Made by a program: the position numbers and the translations under genes. Below are positions 1-6,394 of a stretch of DNA of 13,086 bases, in pieces (the first letter of the stretch is position 1; the number at the start of each line of letters is the position of its first letter). Source of the stretch: Deltaproteobacteria bacterium. Its GTDB lineage: Bacteria; Desulfobacterota; JAENJC01. Location: contig JAENJC010000026.1 in NCBI GenBank assembly GCA_016844545.1, forward strand, positions 1 through 13,086, read 5' to 3'. Under the pieces are notes generated by a model, which had not been told where the DNA came from, ran no database searches, and was given only the letters and a program-made list of their open reading frames with translations.

Positions 1-89
1 CCCTCCCTCAGCGCAATATCAAGCTGCTCAGGGGTTATAAGGCCCTGTGATATTAACAGTTCTCCGATTCTCATGGGTTTTTCAGCCAC
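1..89 (-). CDS. PilB/GspE-type secretion/pilus ATPase, N-terminal fragment (runs off the window)
   Basis: Only the first 29 or so codons are present. Read on the minus strand, the product begins VAEKPMRIGELLISQG and continues with LITPEQLDIALREG. This matches the start of the MshEN/T2SSE N-terminal domain of PilB, GspE and MshE ATPases, which power pilus assembly or type II secretion from the cytoplasmic face. I chose the GTG at 89-87 because an AGAGG sequence lies about 9 bases upstream. The in-frame ATG at 74-72 is the alternative start. The gene lies 27 bases after the secretin stop codon, so it is probably the next cistron of the same operon. Whether it is a PilB or a GspE cannot be settled without the catalytic domain. 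Confidence 0.8.
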   Translation of the reverse strand, partial: MAEKPMRIGELLISQGLITPEQLDIALRE

Positions 90-116
90 GTAAACCTGCC
101 TCTTGCAAATCTCTTT

Positions 117-1442
117 TCAGCTTTGACTTTTGATTATTCGCGGTGTTATGAATATCAAGAGCTCCTCGTTTGCCTCGACCTTCTCCTTGGATTTAAAGAA
201 CCACCCAATGACAGGAATTCTGGACAGGAAAGGGACAGAGTACTCGGTTGCACGCCTTGAGTTCTTGTATAGACCGCCGATGACGGTCGTCTCTCCGTCC
301 TTTACGAGGACTGTCGTGCTGGCGCTTTTTGTAATTATACCAGGTACACCGTCAACCACTTTATCAAAATCCGGCTCATCCCTGGAGGTCTCGACAGCGA
401 GTAAAATATTACCATCGGCCGATACCTGTGGGGTAACTGTAAGACTGGTTACGGCAGTTATAGATGTAAGCGCTGTTGTTGTCCCGACCGTAGTAGAGCT
501 AATGCTCTTGACATAGAACGTTTCACCGCCGCTTACCTTGGCCGGCTTGTTGTTCACGGTTGTCACCTTAGGGGTCGAGACTATCTTAATCTCTCCGTTC
601 TTTTCCGCAGCAGATAGCTGAACATCAAGCACCAGGTTCTTGCTAAGACTTCCTACAGATATTCCGATGCCTGAGGTCGCCCCGGAAGCAGGGAGGTTGA
701 CAGCAAAATTATTTCCACTTGGCGCAGTTCCCAGAGAGGCCCCGCCTGTTATCGTATCGCCGCTGGAGGCATATTTCCCGCCCCACTGTACGCCAAGATT
801 TCGAGAAAAGTTGTTGTTTGCCTCGATTATCCTTGCCTCTATAAGTATCTGAGGGGTTCGAGAGTCCAGCTTTCCTATGAGCTGCACTGCGTCTTCAGTC
901 CCCTTTTTCGTATCCTTAATAATAAAAGAATTGGTCCTGGCGTCGACGGACACCGTTCCCCTTGGACTCAACACGCCTTTAACCTGGCCCACTAAATCCG
1001 ATGCCCTGGCATAGTTCATGGTAAACACTTCAATTGAGAGCTCGTCCCCTGCCACCTCGACCTCGGAAAGCTTTACAATCCTGACAACCCCCTTTTCAGA
1101 TATATACCCAAGGCCATGGGACTTAAGGATAACGTCAAGGGCATCATTTAGTTTCATCTTGTCCAGGGTCAGGGTTACCTTTCCCGCTATCCCTTCCGGG
1201 ATAATGAAATTCTTACCGCTCTCGCTTGCCAGGAGTTTAATGACAGTCTTTATATCCTCATCAACAAGGTTAAGTGAATAGGTACGATCCTCTTCCTGAG
1301 CATGGACAAAAGAAGTGAATAGTGAACAGTGAATAGTGAACAGCAAAAAGACGTAGAAACATGGCTTTAGCCATGTTAACAGGCCTGAAGGCCTGTTTCT
1401 ACTGACCCCTGACCCCTGACCCCTGACCCTTTTATTTATCAT
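117..1442 (-). CDS. pilQ: PilQ/GspD-family secretin, short form without AMIN domain
   Basis: Outer-membrane secretin, the multimeric pore for a type IV pilus or secretion system. The 441-residue product has a signal-peptide-like N-terminus ending in VHA before Q49. An STN/N0-type domain follows (about residues 53-120, with YSLNLVDEDIKTVIKLLA), then a secretin_N domain (about 135-195). The C-terminal secretin domain (about 205-440) carries the hallmark SRIPVIGWFF and ends ELLIFITPRII. PilQ proteins are commonly 600-900 residues with N-terminal AMIN domains. None is seen here, so the domain layout also resembles a compact GspD; the PilMNOP neighbours favour PilQ. The start ATG overlaps the stop of the upstream gene (ATGA), supporting translational coupling. 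Oddly, codons 5-43 are almost entirely repeat DNA (1314-1429), so the signal sequence looks repeat-derived. A start inside that region (for example TTG at L33) cannot be excluded. Confidence 0.9.
   Translation of the reverse strand: MINKRVRGQGSGVSRNRPSGLLTWLKPCFYVFLLFTIHCSLFTSFVHAQEEDRTYSLNLVDEDIKTVIKLLASESGKNFIIPEGIAGKVTLTLDKMKLNDALDVILKSHGLGYISEKGVVRIVKLSEVEVAGDELSIEVFTMNYARASDLVGQVKGVLSPRGTVSVDARTNSFIIKDTKKGTEDAVQLIGKLDSRTPQILIEARIIEANNNFSRNLGVQWGGKYASSGDTITGGASLGTAPSGNNFAVNLPASGATSGIGISVGSLSKNLVLDVQLSAAEKNGEIKIVSTPKVTTVNNKPAKVSGGETFYVKSISSTTVGTTTALTSITAVTSLTVTPQVSADGNILLAVETSRDEPDFDKVVDGVPGIITKSASTTVLVKDGETTVIGGLYKNSRRATEYSVPFLSRIPVIGWFFKSKEKVEANEELLIFITPRIIKSQS
1314..1341. repeat. Tandem heptamer array, AGTGAAY x4
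   Basis: Four perfect-period 7-bp units run head to tail: AGTGAAT, AGTGAAC, AGTGAAT, AGTGAAC. The array lies inside the secretin reading frame (codons 34-43) and encodes much of the hydrophobic core of the signal peptide (LFTIHCSLFT). Confidence 0.85.
1353..1402. repeat. REP/REPIN-like double hairpin inside the secretin gene
   Basis: A 50-bp element made of two abutting 25-bp halves. The outer ends GTAGAAACA and TGTTTCTAC are perfect inverted repeats. The left half has a 9-bp stem, AACATGGCT with AGCCATGTT, around a 2-nt loop (1358-1377). The right half has AACAGGCCT with AGGCCTGTT around a 2-nt loop (1378-1397). Two closely spaced hairpins are typical of REPIN/BIME elements mobilised by REP-associated tyrosine (Y1) transposases; no such transposase gene is in the window. 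The element encodes secretin codons 14-30, and the mRNA hairpins would form just after the start codon. Confidence 0.8.
1403..1429. repeat. Tandem heptamer array, TGACCCC x3.9
   Basis: Three full TGACCCC units plus TGACCC abut the double hairpin. On the coding (minus) strand this reads as GGGGTCA units and supplies secretin codons 5-14 (RVRGQGSGVS), giving the basic, glycine-rich n-region. Confidence 0.85.
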
Positions 1443-1795
1443 TTCCTCAGCTCCAGTCTGTATGTCTTTTTTCCCCCGCCGAGTATAACATAACTCCTTT
1501 TTATATCAATGATTTTATGGCCGGATATATCATCCCCTATATGATAAATCTTTCCATTTATCACTGCGGATGAGCGCTCATCGCTGAAAAGAATTGTAGA
1601 TAAACTTAAGTCAGGGGCCACTTCCCTGCCAGTACCCTCTGGGACGGCCTGAACAGAAGGAGGAAGAAAGGGGTCCTTTTCCCATACCTTAACCCTGTTC
1701 CCCTCACCCCTGCCCTCTACTTTAGGGAGAGAAAGTGTGGACGAAAGGGCATAGGCCGGAAGGCTAAGCAGGATAGCTGTTATAAGCCATTTCAT
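1439..1795 (-). CDS. pilP: PilP-like periplasmic pilot/lipoprotein-class protein
   Basis: Short 118-residue protein with an N-terminal hydrophobic segment (about residues 2-20, MKWLITAILLSLPAYALSS) and a C-terminal beta-rich part. The motifs KDPFLPP (about residue 41), STILFSDERSSAVINGKIYHIGD and KTYRLELRK match the PilP/GspC-like homology region. That domain bridges the inner-membrane PilNO complex to the secretin. The gene sits in the canonical slot between pilO and the secretin, with ATGA overlaps on both sides. PilP is often about 170-180 residues; here the disordered linker is short. I see no lipobox cysteine, unlike classical PilP lipoproteins. Residues 21-32 (LSLPKVEGRGEG) are encoded by a G/C-rich repeat. 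The assignment rests on context plus the weak C-terminal motif. Confidence 0.78.
   Translation of the reverse strand: MKWLITAILLSLPAYALSSTLSLPKVEGRGEGNRVKVWEKDPFLPPSVQAVPEGTGREVAPDLSLSTILFSDERSSAVINGKIYHIGDDISGHKIIDIKRSYVILGGGKKTYRLELRK
1700..1731. repeat. G/C-rich palindromic-type repeat within pilP
   Basis: On the minus strand it reads CTCTCCCTAAAGTAG, then AGGGCAGGGGTGAGGGG. This is a short inverted pair (CTCTCCCT against AGAGGG) followed by a G-rich tail. It resembles the copies at 4038-4076 and 5306-5340. It encodes PilP residues 22-32 without breaking the frame. Confidence 0.6.
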
Positions 1796-2370
1796 ACCGC
1801 CCCCTCCTTCATGAGAAATACATTGAGTTCCATCCTTATAGAGACGCCTGCCTTTTCTTCTTTAAGCACATTGATGTTCTCAACACCTATCATCCGTCTG
1901 GAATTCTCAAGACTTGCGAGGTAGGTCCCAAGAGACTGGAAGCCTCCCCGGAGCTGCAGTACTAAAGGCAGCCTGCTGTATTCTCCCTTATCCTCAAGAG
2001 GCGACGCCTGTATAGTTACAAGGGTCAGCCCTGGACGTGCTGATGAGAGTTCCATAAGGATATTGGAGACCTCCTTTTCAGAAGGGATCTGCTCTTTTGA
2101 AAAAAGTAGCCTGGATTCCATCTCTTCATATGCCTTCACTACGTCCTGAAGCCTTTTAGATTCATTCTCGGCAGAAGATGCAACCGCCTGATAGTCGGTC
2201 ATGTTTCTGTTAAGCTTCTCTATATCCCCTTTCAGTCCCTTTATCTCTTTTTTTGAAGGCGAGTAAAACCAGATATTGAATACAAGAGTTATCACGGCAA
2301 AGAAAAGAGTCAGAACAATACCTTCCTTCAACAATGGAAACTTCTTTATCTTCAGGTCTCGCAGATTCAT
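1792..2370 (-). CDS. pilO: Type IV pilus inner-membrane protein PilO
   Basis: A 192-residue bitopic inner-membrane protein. It has a short cytoplasmic N-terminus (MNLRDLKIKKFPLLKEG), one transmembrane helix (about 17-37) and a coiled coil (about 40-85, rich in K/E/L heptads). A periplasmic ferredoxin-like domain ends in MELNVFLMKEG. This is the standard PilO layout; PilO pairs with PilN to form the periplasmic alignment scaffold. The start ATG overlaps the pilN stop and the stop overlaps the pilP start, each by four bases. Length is near the family norm. GspM is a structural relative, but gene order (M-N-O-P-Q) favours PilO. Confidence 0.87.
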   Translation of the reverse strand: MNLRDLKIKKFPLLKEGIVLTLFFAVITLVFNIWFYSPSKKEIKGLKGDIEKLNRNMTDYQAVASSAENESKRLQDVVKAYEEMESRLLFSKEQIPSEKEVSNILMELSSARPGLTLVTIQASPLEDKGEYSRLPLVLQLRGGFQSLGTYLASLENSRRMIGVENINVLKEEKAGVSIRMELNVFLMKEGAV

Positions 2371-2954
2371 CTCTTTCCCCCGATCCTGAAGGTGATCTCA
2401 AATGAAAAAGCCTCTTTGCCGTTGTATTCGGTATTCTGCACATAAGCCAGGGATACGCCTTCAAAGAATGGAGAGGCCTCTACCGCAGCCATAAAGTCTG
2501 TAATACGGCTGCTTGAAAGGGCCATCCCGCTCACCCTGATACCCTTAAACTTTTTATCCCCAGCCATAATATCGGATGATGAAAGACTGGAAAACCAAAG
2601 CCCGGCATGGACAATATTTGAAAGTTCATATAGGGGACCAGACCACTGGGTATTCCCATCCGATATCCAGCTTACAAGCCCTGCCCTAGCCTCCATCTCC
2701 TTCTTTTTAGCCTCAGTCAGATTTATCTTGTCAATGACCTCCCTGTATTTGGCGTCCTGCCGTGCAAGGAGAGATACCGACTGCCGGAGGGAGTCCCTTT
2801 TTGCCTCAAGCGCTCCAATATTTGCCTTTTGACTATAATTAAAAGCGTAAAGGGTTGAGAGATAGAGGATGATTGAAAGGGAGGCTATAAAATAAAAAGT
2901 CCTCTTATTTACAGTTCTTAACTCCTTGGGAAGAAGGTTTATGCGCTGGATCAC
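2367..2954 (-). CDS. pilN: Type IV pilus assembly protein PilN
   Basis: A 195-residue protein starting MIQRINLLPKEL. The INLLP motif (residues 5-9) is the short cytoplasmic peptide by which PilN docks into the groove of PilM. A transmembrane helix follows (about 21-40), then a coiled coil (about 45-90) and a periplasmic ferredoxin-like domain (about 100-190). The start codon is GTG, used as part of a GTGA overlap with the pilM stop and preceded by a purine-rich GGGAGGGGG stretch that can act as ribosome-binding site. It is expected to form a heterodimer with PilO. Confidence 0.9.
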   Translation of the reverse strand: MIQRINLLPKELRTVNKRTFYFIASLSIILYLSTLYAFNYSQKANIGALEAKRDSLRQSVSLLARQDAKYREVIDKINLTEAKKKEMEARAGLVSWISDGNTQWSGPLYELSNIVHAGLWFSSLSSSDIMAGDKKFKGIRVSGMALSSSRITDFMAAVEASPFFEGVSLAYVQNTEYNGKEAFSFEITFRIGGKR

Positions 2955-4138
2955 TCCCCCTCCCTTCTTAAGGCAAGACCAAAGGCTTCGACAAGGATTG
3001 GAGAAAGACGGGTTATATCAGTGCCACGAGGCAGGGCCCTCTTCACCTCGACTCCCTTCATAGAGTCGTATATCGCCGTCGAGACTCCTACGGCGTTGCC
3101 GATATTTGCCGCCAGCCCCTTTATGTTCGCACTCCCCCCAGACAGCAAAAGACTGTCCACCCACCCTTCCCTATGATGGGCCTGATAATAAGTGAAGGAA
3201 CGTCTGACCTCTATTGATATCCCTTCCGTAAAAGATTTCACAGCGGTCTGTACAACTTCCGGGGCATCGTTCACTCCGGCATAACGAAGCTTTTTATCCT
3301 CAGCGGCCTGAAAGTCTGTCCCCTCCGCGTCCTGAATAATCCTTGTTATATCGTCTCCAGCCATGGGGATGTAACGGGCTAACCTGAGAGAACCGTTGGA
3401 AATGATGGATAAGGTGGCTTTGGATGCGCCTATGTCGAGGACTGCATACCTCTTGTCCTTCTCCCATCCATAATTATAGTCAAATGCAGAAAGGAGCGCC
3501 ATTGGACCCACATCTATGACATCAGGTATCAGTGATGCCTCTTTCAGTATCCCGACATGCCCCATAACCTCATCCTTCCTGACTGCAAAGGTCATGATGG
3601 ATAGTTTTGTCTTTCCCTCCTCCATTAACTCATCTATAACAAGATAGTCAATAATAGCGTCTTCAGGAAAATCTATCCCCTTTTTTACCTCCCACCGGAC
3701 AGCCTCTGTCAGGTCGTCTTTCGGCATCTTCGGCAGTTTTATATGGCTAAAGGTCAAGGACTTGTTTCGTATTGAAGAAGAAACCCTGCTCTTTCCGATT
3801 CCATGAACATTCAGTAGGGTCTTCAATGCCTCCGCTGCGCCACTTTCGCCTGCTCCGTGCGGGAGTTTTACATATCCCACATCCTTCAGGCGACAAGCGC
3901 CTCCGGCGCATGCAAGGTGAACCAGTTTTATTGAGCTGGAGCCTATATCAACCCCCAGAAGGTTCTTATTCAAAGAGAGGGTAGGAATGTGTAGTGAAAA
4001 GCCGCCCCCCTTTTTTCCGGTTACAGGGGAAGAGGATACTCCCCCCTCTTTAGTTAAAGAGGGGGTCAGGGGGAGTTGGGGTTCCTGATAAACCCCTTCC
4101 CTTTCAACCTTCTTCAGGGCATCATGGATTATGCTCAT
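2951..4138 (-). CDS. pilM: PilM actin-like ATPase with GspB-like N-terminal motif
   Basis: A 395-residue protein. Residues about 60-390 form the PilM actin-like fold: LLGVDIGSSSIKLVHL (phosphate-1 loop, about 60-75), YAVLDIGASKATLSII (phosphate-2) and LLLSGGSANIKGL (adenosine region). PilM is a cytoplasmic ATP-binding protein that binds PilN and links to PilB/PilT. Unusually, it begins MSIIHDALKKVEREG. This closely resembles the N-terminal MSxILDALKKxExER motif of GspB/ExeB-type proteins, and it is joined to the PilM core by a 40-residue low-complexity linker. Part of the linker (residues 21-34, PLTPSLTKEGG) is encoded by a palindromic repeat. Typical PilM has only about 10 residues before the first nucleotide loop. 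The ATGA overlap with the ExeA-like gene fixes this start, so the extension is probably translated. Confidence 0.9.
   Translation of the reverse strand: MSIIHDALKKVEREGVYQEPQLPLTPSLTKEGGVSSSPVTGKKGGGFSLHIPTLSLNKNLLGVDIGSSSIKLVHLACAGGACRLKDVGYVKLPHGAGESGAAEALKTLLNVHGIGKSRVSSSIRNKSLTFSHIKLPKMPKDDLTEAVRWEVKKGIDFPEDAIIDYLVIDELMEEGKTKLSIMTFAVRKDEVMGHVGILKEASLIPDVIDVGPMALLSAFDYNYGWEKDKRYAVLDIGASKATLSIISNGSLRLARYIPMAGDDITRIIQDAEGTDFQAAEDKKLRYAGVNDAPEVVQTAVKSFTEGISIEVRRSFTYYQAHHREGWVDSLLLSGGSANIKGLAANIGNAVGVSTAIYDSMKGVEVKRALPRGTDITRLSPILVEAFGLALRREGE
4038..4076. repeat. Palindromic repeat encoding part of the PilM linker
   Basis: A 39-bp element. An inner perfect 11-bp stem, CCCCCTCTTTA against TAAAGAGGGGG, has a 2-nt loop (4042-4065). 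Alternatively the outer ACTCCCCC and GGGGGAGT pair perfectly. It reads in frame through PilM codons 21-34. Its G-rich tail (GTCAGGGGGAG) resembles the repeats near tatA. Confidence 0.75.
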
Positions 4139-5010
4139 ATAGCAGCGCCTCGACGCCTGAAAATATCAAAAAACCTGCGGAATCCCTGGATATTCCGCGC
4201 AGAAGGCTCATTACCTTTAATGTCCTTTATAGCCTTCAAGACCATTTCCTTATCCACTACCTTCTTGTTTTCGACATACGCTGCCGTCAGCACCCTGTCA
4301 CAAAGGACATTTATGAGCCTCGGATAACCGCCCGTATATCTAAATACCCTATCAACCGCTCTGTCGGTGAAGGCGAGAAACCCTTCGGGGCATCCGGCCA
4401 CCTTCAGCCTGTGGAGAATATAGTCAAATGTCTCTCCACAGTCAAGAGGATTTAGATGGTACCTGACGACGATCCTCTGGTTCAACTGCCTCAGTTCATA
4501 GCTCTCGAGCTTTTTCCGTAGTTCAGGCTGGCCCATGAACACTATCTGAAGAAGTTTTTCTCTCTCCGTCTCAAGGTTTGACAGTAGCCTGACCATCTCC
4601 AAAGCCTTGAGGGAAAGGTGTTGAGACTCATCAATGATAACAACGGCGTTCCTTCCCGCCTCTCTCCTCTCCAGAAGGAAACGGTTCAGGGTATCTATCT
4701 TTTCCTTTATTGAACGGCCCGAAGTGAGCCCGAAGTCATCTACTATTGCTGTGAGAAGCCCGCCCTCAGTAAGGGACGGGTTAAGGATCAGGGCAGAGTC
4801 AACATCTTTCAACCTATTAAGCAGTGCCCTGCAGATGGTCGTCTTTCCGGTTCCAATCTCCCCGGTTATGAGGATAAATCCTTTCCTCTTTTCTATGCCG
4901 TAAGAAAGGCTGACCAGGGCCTCCTCATGTTTCCTGCTCAAAAAGAGAAACCTGGGATTAGGCGTCATCCCGAAAGGCTCTTCCTTCAGATTGAAAAAGG
5001 GTTCGTACAT
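4135..5010 (-). CDS. ExeA/GspA-type AAA+ ATPase, short form
   Basis: A 291-residue cytoplasmic AAA+ ATPase. It starts MYEPFFNLKEEPFGMTPNPR, the classic opening of the ExeA/GspA family. Walker A is GEIGTGKTT (50-58), Walker B VVIIDE (123-128), and sensor regions include LLQIVFMGQPELR. Aeromonas ExeA is about 550 residues, with a C-terminal transmembrane segment and a peptidoglycan-binding domain. Here the protein stops after the AAA lid domain, so both are missing. ExeA acts with ExeB to place the secretin through the cell wall. Here the next gene is a PilM bearing an ExeB-like N-terminus. No Shine-Dalgarno is visible upstream of the ATG; the leader is a degenerate A/G-rich repeat. Despite that, the family N-terminus fits this start. 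Confidence 0.88.
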   Translation of the reverse strand: MYEPFFNLKEEPFGMTPNPRFLFLSRKHEEALVSLSYGIEKRKGFILITGEIGTGKTTICRALLNRLKDVDSALILNPSLTEGGLLTAIVDDFGLTSGRSIKEKIDTLNRFLLERREAGRNAVVIIDESQHLSLKALEMVRLLSNLETEREKLLQIVFMGQPELRKKLESYELRQLNQRIVVRYHLNPLDCGETFDYILHRLKVAGCPEGFLAFTDRAVDRVFRYTGGYPRLINVLCDRVLTAAYVENKKVVDKEMVLKAIKDIKGNEPSARNIQGFRRFFDIFRRRGAAI

Positions 5011-5093
5011 AAATTTAGGTTAAAAGTCAAAGGGCTAAAAGGTTAAGCGGTTAAGCCTTTTGGCCAGTGTACTATTCACCTTTTTATCTCCCA
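5011..5093. repeat. Spacer between tatA and exeA with degenerate 7-8 bp repeats
   Basis: This 83-bp spacer contains recurring units such as AGGTTAA, AAGTCAA, AGGTTAA and CGGTTAA at about 5016-5056. They resemble in style the perfect heptamer arrays elsewhere in the window. I see no convincing terminator, promoter or ribosome-binding site in it. Confidence 0.4.
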
Positions 5094-5282
5094 TTACGCA
5101 GGCTTTTCCTGCTCTATCTTCTTGTTGTCAGTCTTCTCCTCGTCTCCGCCCTCTGAAGCCTTTTTAAAGCTTCTGATGGCCTTGCCAAGGCCAGAACCAA
5201 GTTCAGGCAGCTTTCCCGGGCCAAAGAATATCAGGGCCACAACAAGGATAATTACCAATTCCGGCATTCCTAATCCAAACAT
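5094..5282 (-). CDS. tatA: Sec-independent protein translocase component TatA
   Basis: A 62-residue TatA/E-family protein. It has an N-terminal transmembrane helix (about 5-20, PELVIILVVALIFF), the GPGKLPELG hinge (21-29), an amphipathic helix (GLGKAIRSFKKA) and a charged tail. TatA oligomers form the membrane-perturbing part of the twin-arginine system that exports folded proteins. I chose ATG 5282-5280 because AGGAGG lies six bases upstream. A longer in-frame reading to 5372 would add 30 residues encoded by G/C-rich repeat DNA ahead of a perfect ribosome-binding site, and is rejected. No tatB or tatC lies in the window. It may be cotranscribed with glpX, 121 bp upstream. Confidence 0.92.
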   Translation of the reverse strand: MFGLGMPELVIILVVALIFFGPGKLPELGSGLGKAIRSFKKASEGGDEEKTDNKKIEQEKPA

Positions 5283-5305
5283 AAGGCACCTCCTTTTCAT
5301 TTCTT

Positions 5306-5340
5306 CCCTCCCACTTGATGGGGGAGGGTCAGGGTGGGGG
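5306..5340. repeat. G/C-rich palindromic repeat upstream of tatA
   Basis: CCCTCCC (5306-5312) pairs with GGGAGGG (5322-5328), followed by a G-rich tail (TCAGGGTGGGGG). It shares the layout of the copies inside pilP and pilM: hairpin, then a TCAGGG- or CAGGGG-type tail. Here it is intergenic, 24 bp upstream of the tatA start. Confidence 0.6.
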
Positions 5341-5372
5341 TGAAATCGCCAGTGTTTCCCCCTACCCTTCAT

Positions 5373-5394
5373 CCCCTCCCGCCAGGGGAGAGGA
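5373..5394. repeat. Short inverted repeat after glpX
   Basis: CTCCC (5376-5380) pairs with GGGAG (5386-5390) around a 5-nt loop, in a C-rich then G-rich context like the neighbouring repeat. It lies 10 bp past the glpX stop. There is no T-run on the transcribed side, so a rho-independent terminator is not supported. Confidence 0.4.
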
Positions 5395-5403
5395 GATTAT
5401 TGG

Positions 5404-6363
5404 TTAGTACGTTGGTTTATAATTAAAATGGTGTATCGCCGTAATATAACGTACAGTTCTGGTCTTTGAACGCATTACCACTGAATGGGTCTCTGCGCCT
5501 CCGCCGAAGAACCTCACCCCGCTTAGATAATCACCGTCAGTCACGCCTGTGGCTGCAAACATGACGTCTCCGGCAGCCAGGTCTTCAATGCCATACACCC
5601 TGTTTATATCAGGGATCCCCATCTTTTTGGCCCTTTCTATCTCTTCATTGTTCCTCGGTCTCAATATCCCCTGCATGTCGCCGCCGACACACTTCATGGC
5701 AGCAGCGGCAATAACGCCCTCCGGTGCACCACCGATTCCCATGAGGACATCAACCCCGCTCCCTTCTTTGGCAGTCGCAATGGCAGCCGACACGTCCCCG
5801 TCAGGGATGAGCTTGATCCTTGCTCCAGCAGCCCTGACCTCATCTATCAGCTTCTGGTGCCTTGGCCTGTTTAGGATCACTACAGTCATGTCTTCCACAT
5901 AAACTCTGAGTGCCTTTGCTATGTTTTTCAGGTTTTCCGTAGGGCTCTTTGTAATGTCTATCGCCCCCTTGGCCCTTGGCCCCACTGCTATCTTCTCCAT
6001 ATAGGTATCAGGGGCATGGAGGAAGTTCCCTTTACTAGCTATGGCAATAACGGAGAGGGCATTAGGTCCCCCAGTAGCCGTCAGGGTAGTGCCCTCCAGG
6101 GGATCAAGGGCTATGTCTATCTCAGCCCCGTTCATACAGGCATTCCCTACCTTTTCGCCGATATAGAGCATAGGGGCCTCGTCTCTCTCCCCCTCTCCAA
6201 TAACCACGGTCCCGCACATGTTTATAGAATTGAAGGCGGTCCTCATCGCATCAACGGCAGCCTGGTCAGCGGCCTTCTCGTCCCCTCTTCCCATCAGCCT
6301 CGCACTTGCCAGAGCAGCGGCCTCAGTAACCCTGACAACCTCAAGGGCCAGATTTCTATCCAT
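5404..6363 (-). CDS. glpX: Class II fructose-1,6-bisphosphatase
   Basis: A 319-residue GlpX-family enzyme that hydrolyses fructose-1,6-bisphosphate to fructose-6-phosphate and phosphate. This is the committed step of gluconeogenesis, also used in the Calvin cycle. The family motifs are intact: GEGERDEAPML with metal ligand E57, LDPLEGTT with D87 and E90, and the upstream D33 of DQAAVDAMR. Further family segments are GIGGAPEGVIAAAAMK and GVRFFGGGAETHSVVMRSK. Length is normal. Start ATG 6363-6361 has AGGAGG about eight bases upstream. It lies 31 bp after the phosphomutase-like gene and is probably cotranscribed with it. Confidence 0.95.
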   Translation of the reverse strand: MDRNLALEVVRVTEAAALASARLMGRGDEKAADQAAVDAMRTAFNSINMCGTVVIGEGERDEAPMLYIGEKVGNACMNGAEIDIALDPLEGTTLTATGGPNALSVIAIASKGNFLHAPDTYMEKIAVGPRAKGAIDITKSPTENLKNIAKALRVYVEDMTVVILNRPRHQKLIDEVRAAGARIKLIPDGDVSAAIATAKEGSGVDVLMGIGGAPEGVIAAAAMKCVGGDMQGILRPRNNEEIERAKKMGIPDINRVYGIEDLAAGDVMFAATGVTDGDYLSGVRFFGGGAETHSVVMRSKTRTVRYITAIHHFNYKPTY

Positions 6364-6394
6364 ATTAAAAACCTCCTCTTTTAATCATCTTTCA

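Noticed and set aside
1314..1429. CRISPR array or direct-repeat locus
   Set aside because: The repeats are 7-bp tandem units and a palindrome with no regular spacers and no cas genes.
5176..5192. GGCCTTGGCAAGGCC palindrome in tatA as a regulatory site
   Set aside because: It encodes the conserved SGLGKA segment of TatA and has no sign of being more than codon choice.
5283..5372. 30-residue N-terminal extension of TatA
   Set aside because: It is encoded by G/C-rich repeat DNA and lies before a perfect AGGAGG ribosome-binding site that positions the ATG at 5282.
5373..5394. Rho-independent terminator after glpX
   Set aside because: The stem is short and no T-run follows on the transcribed strand.
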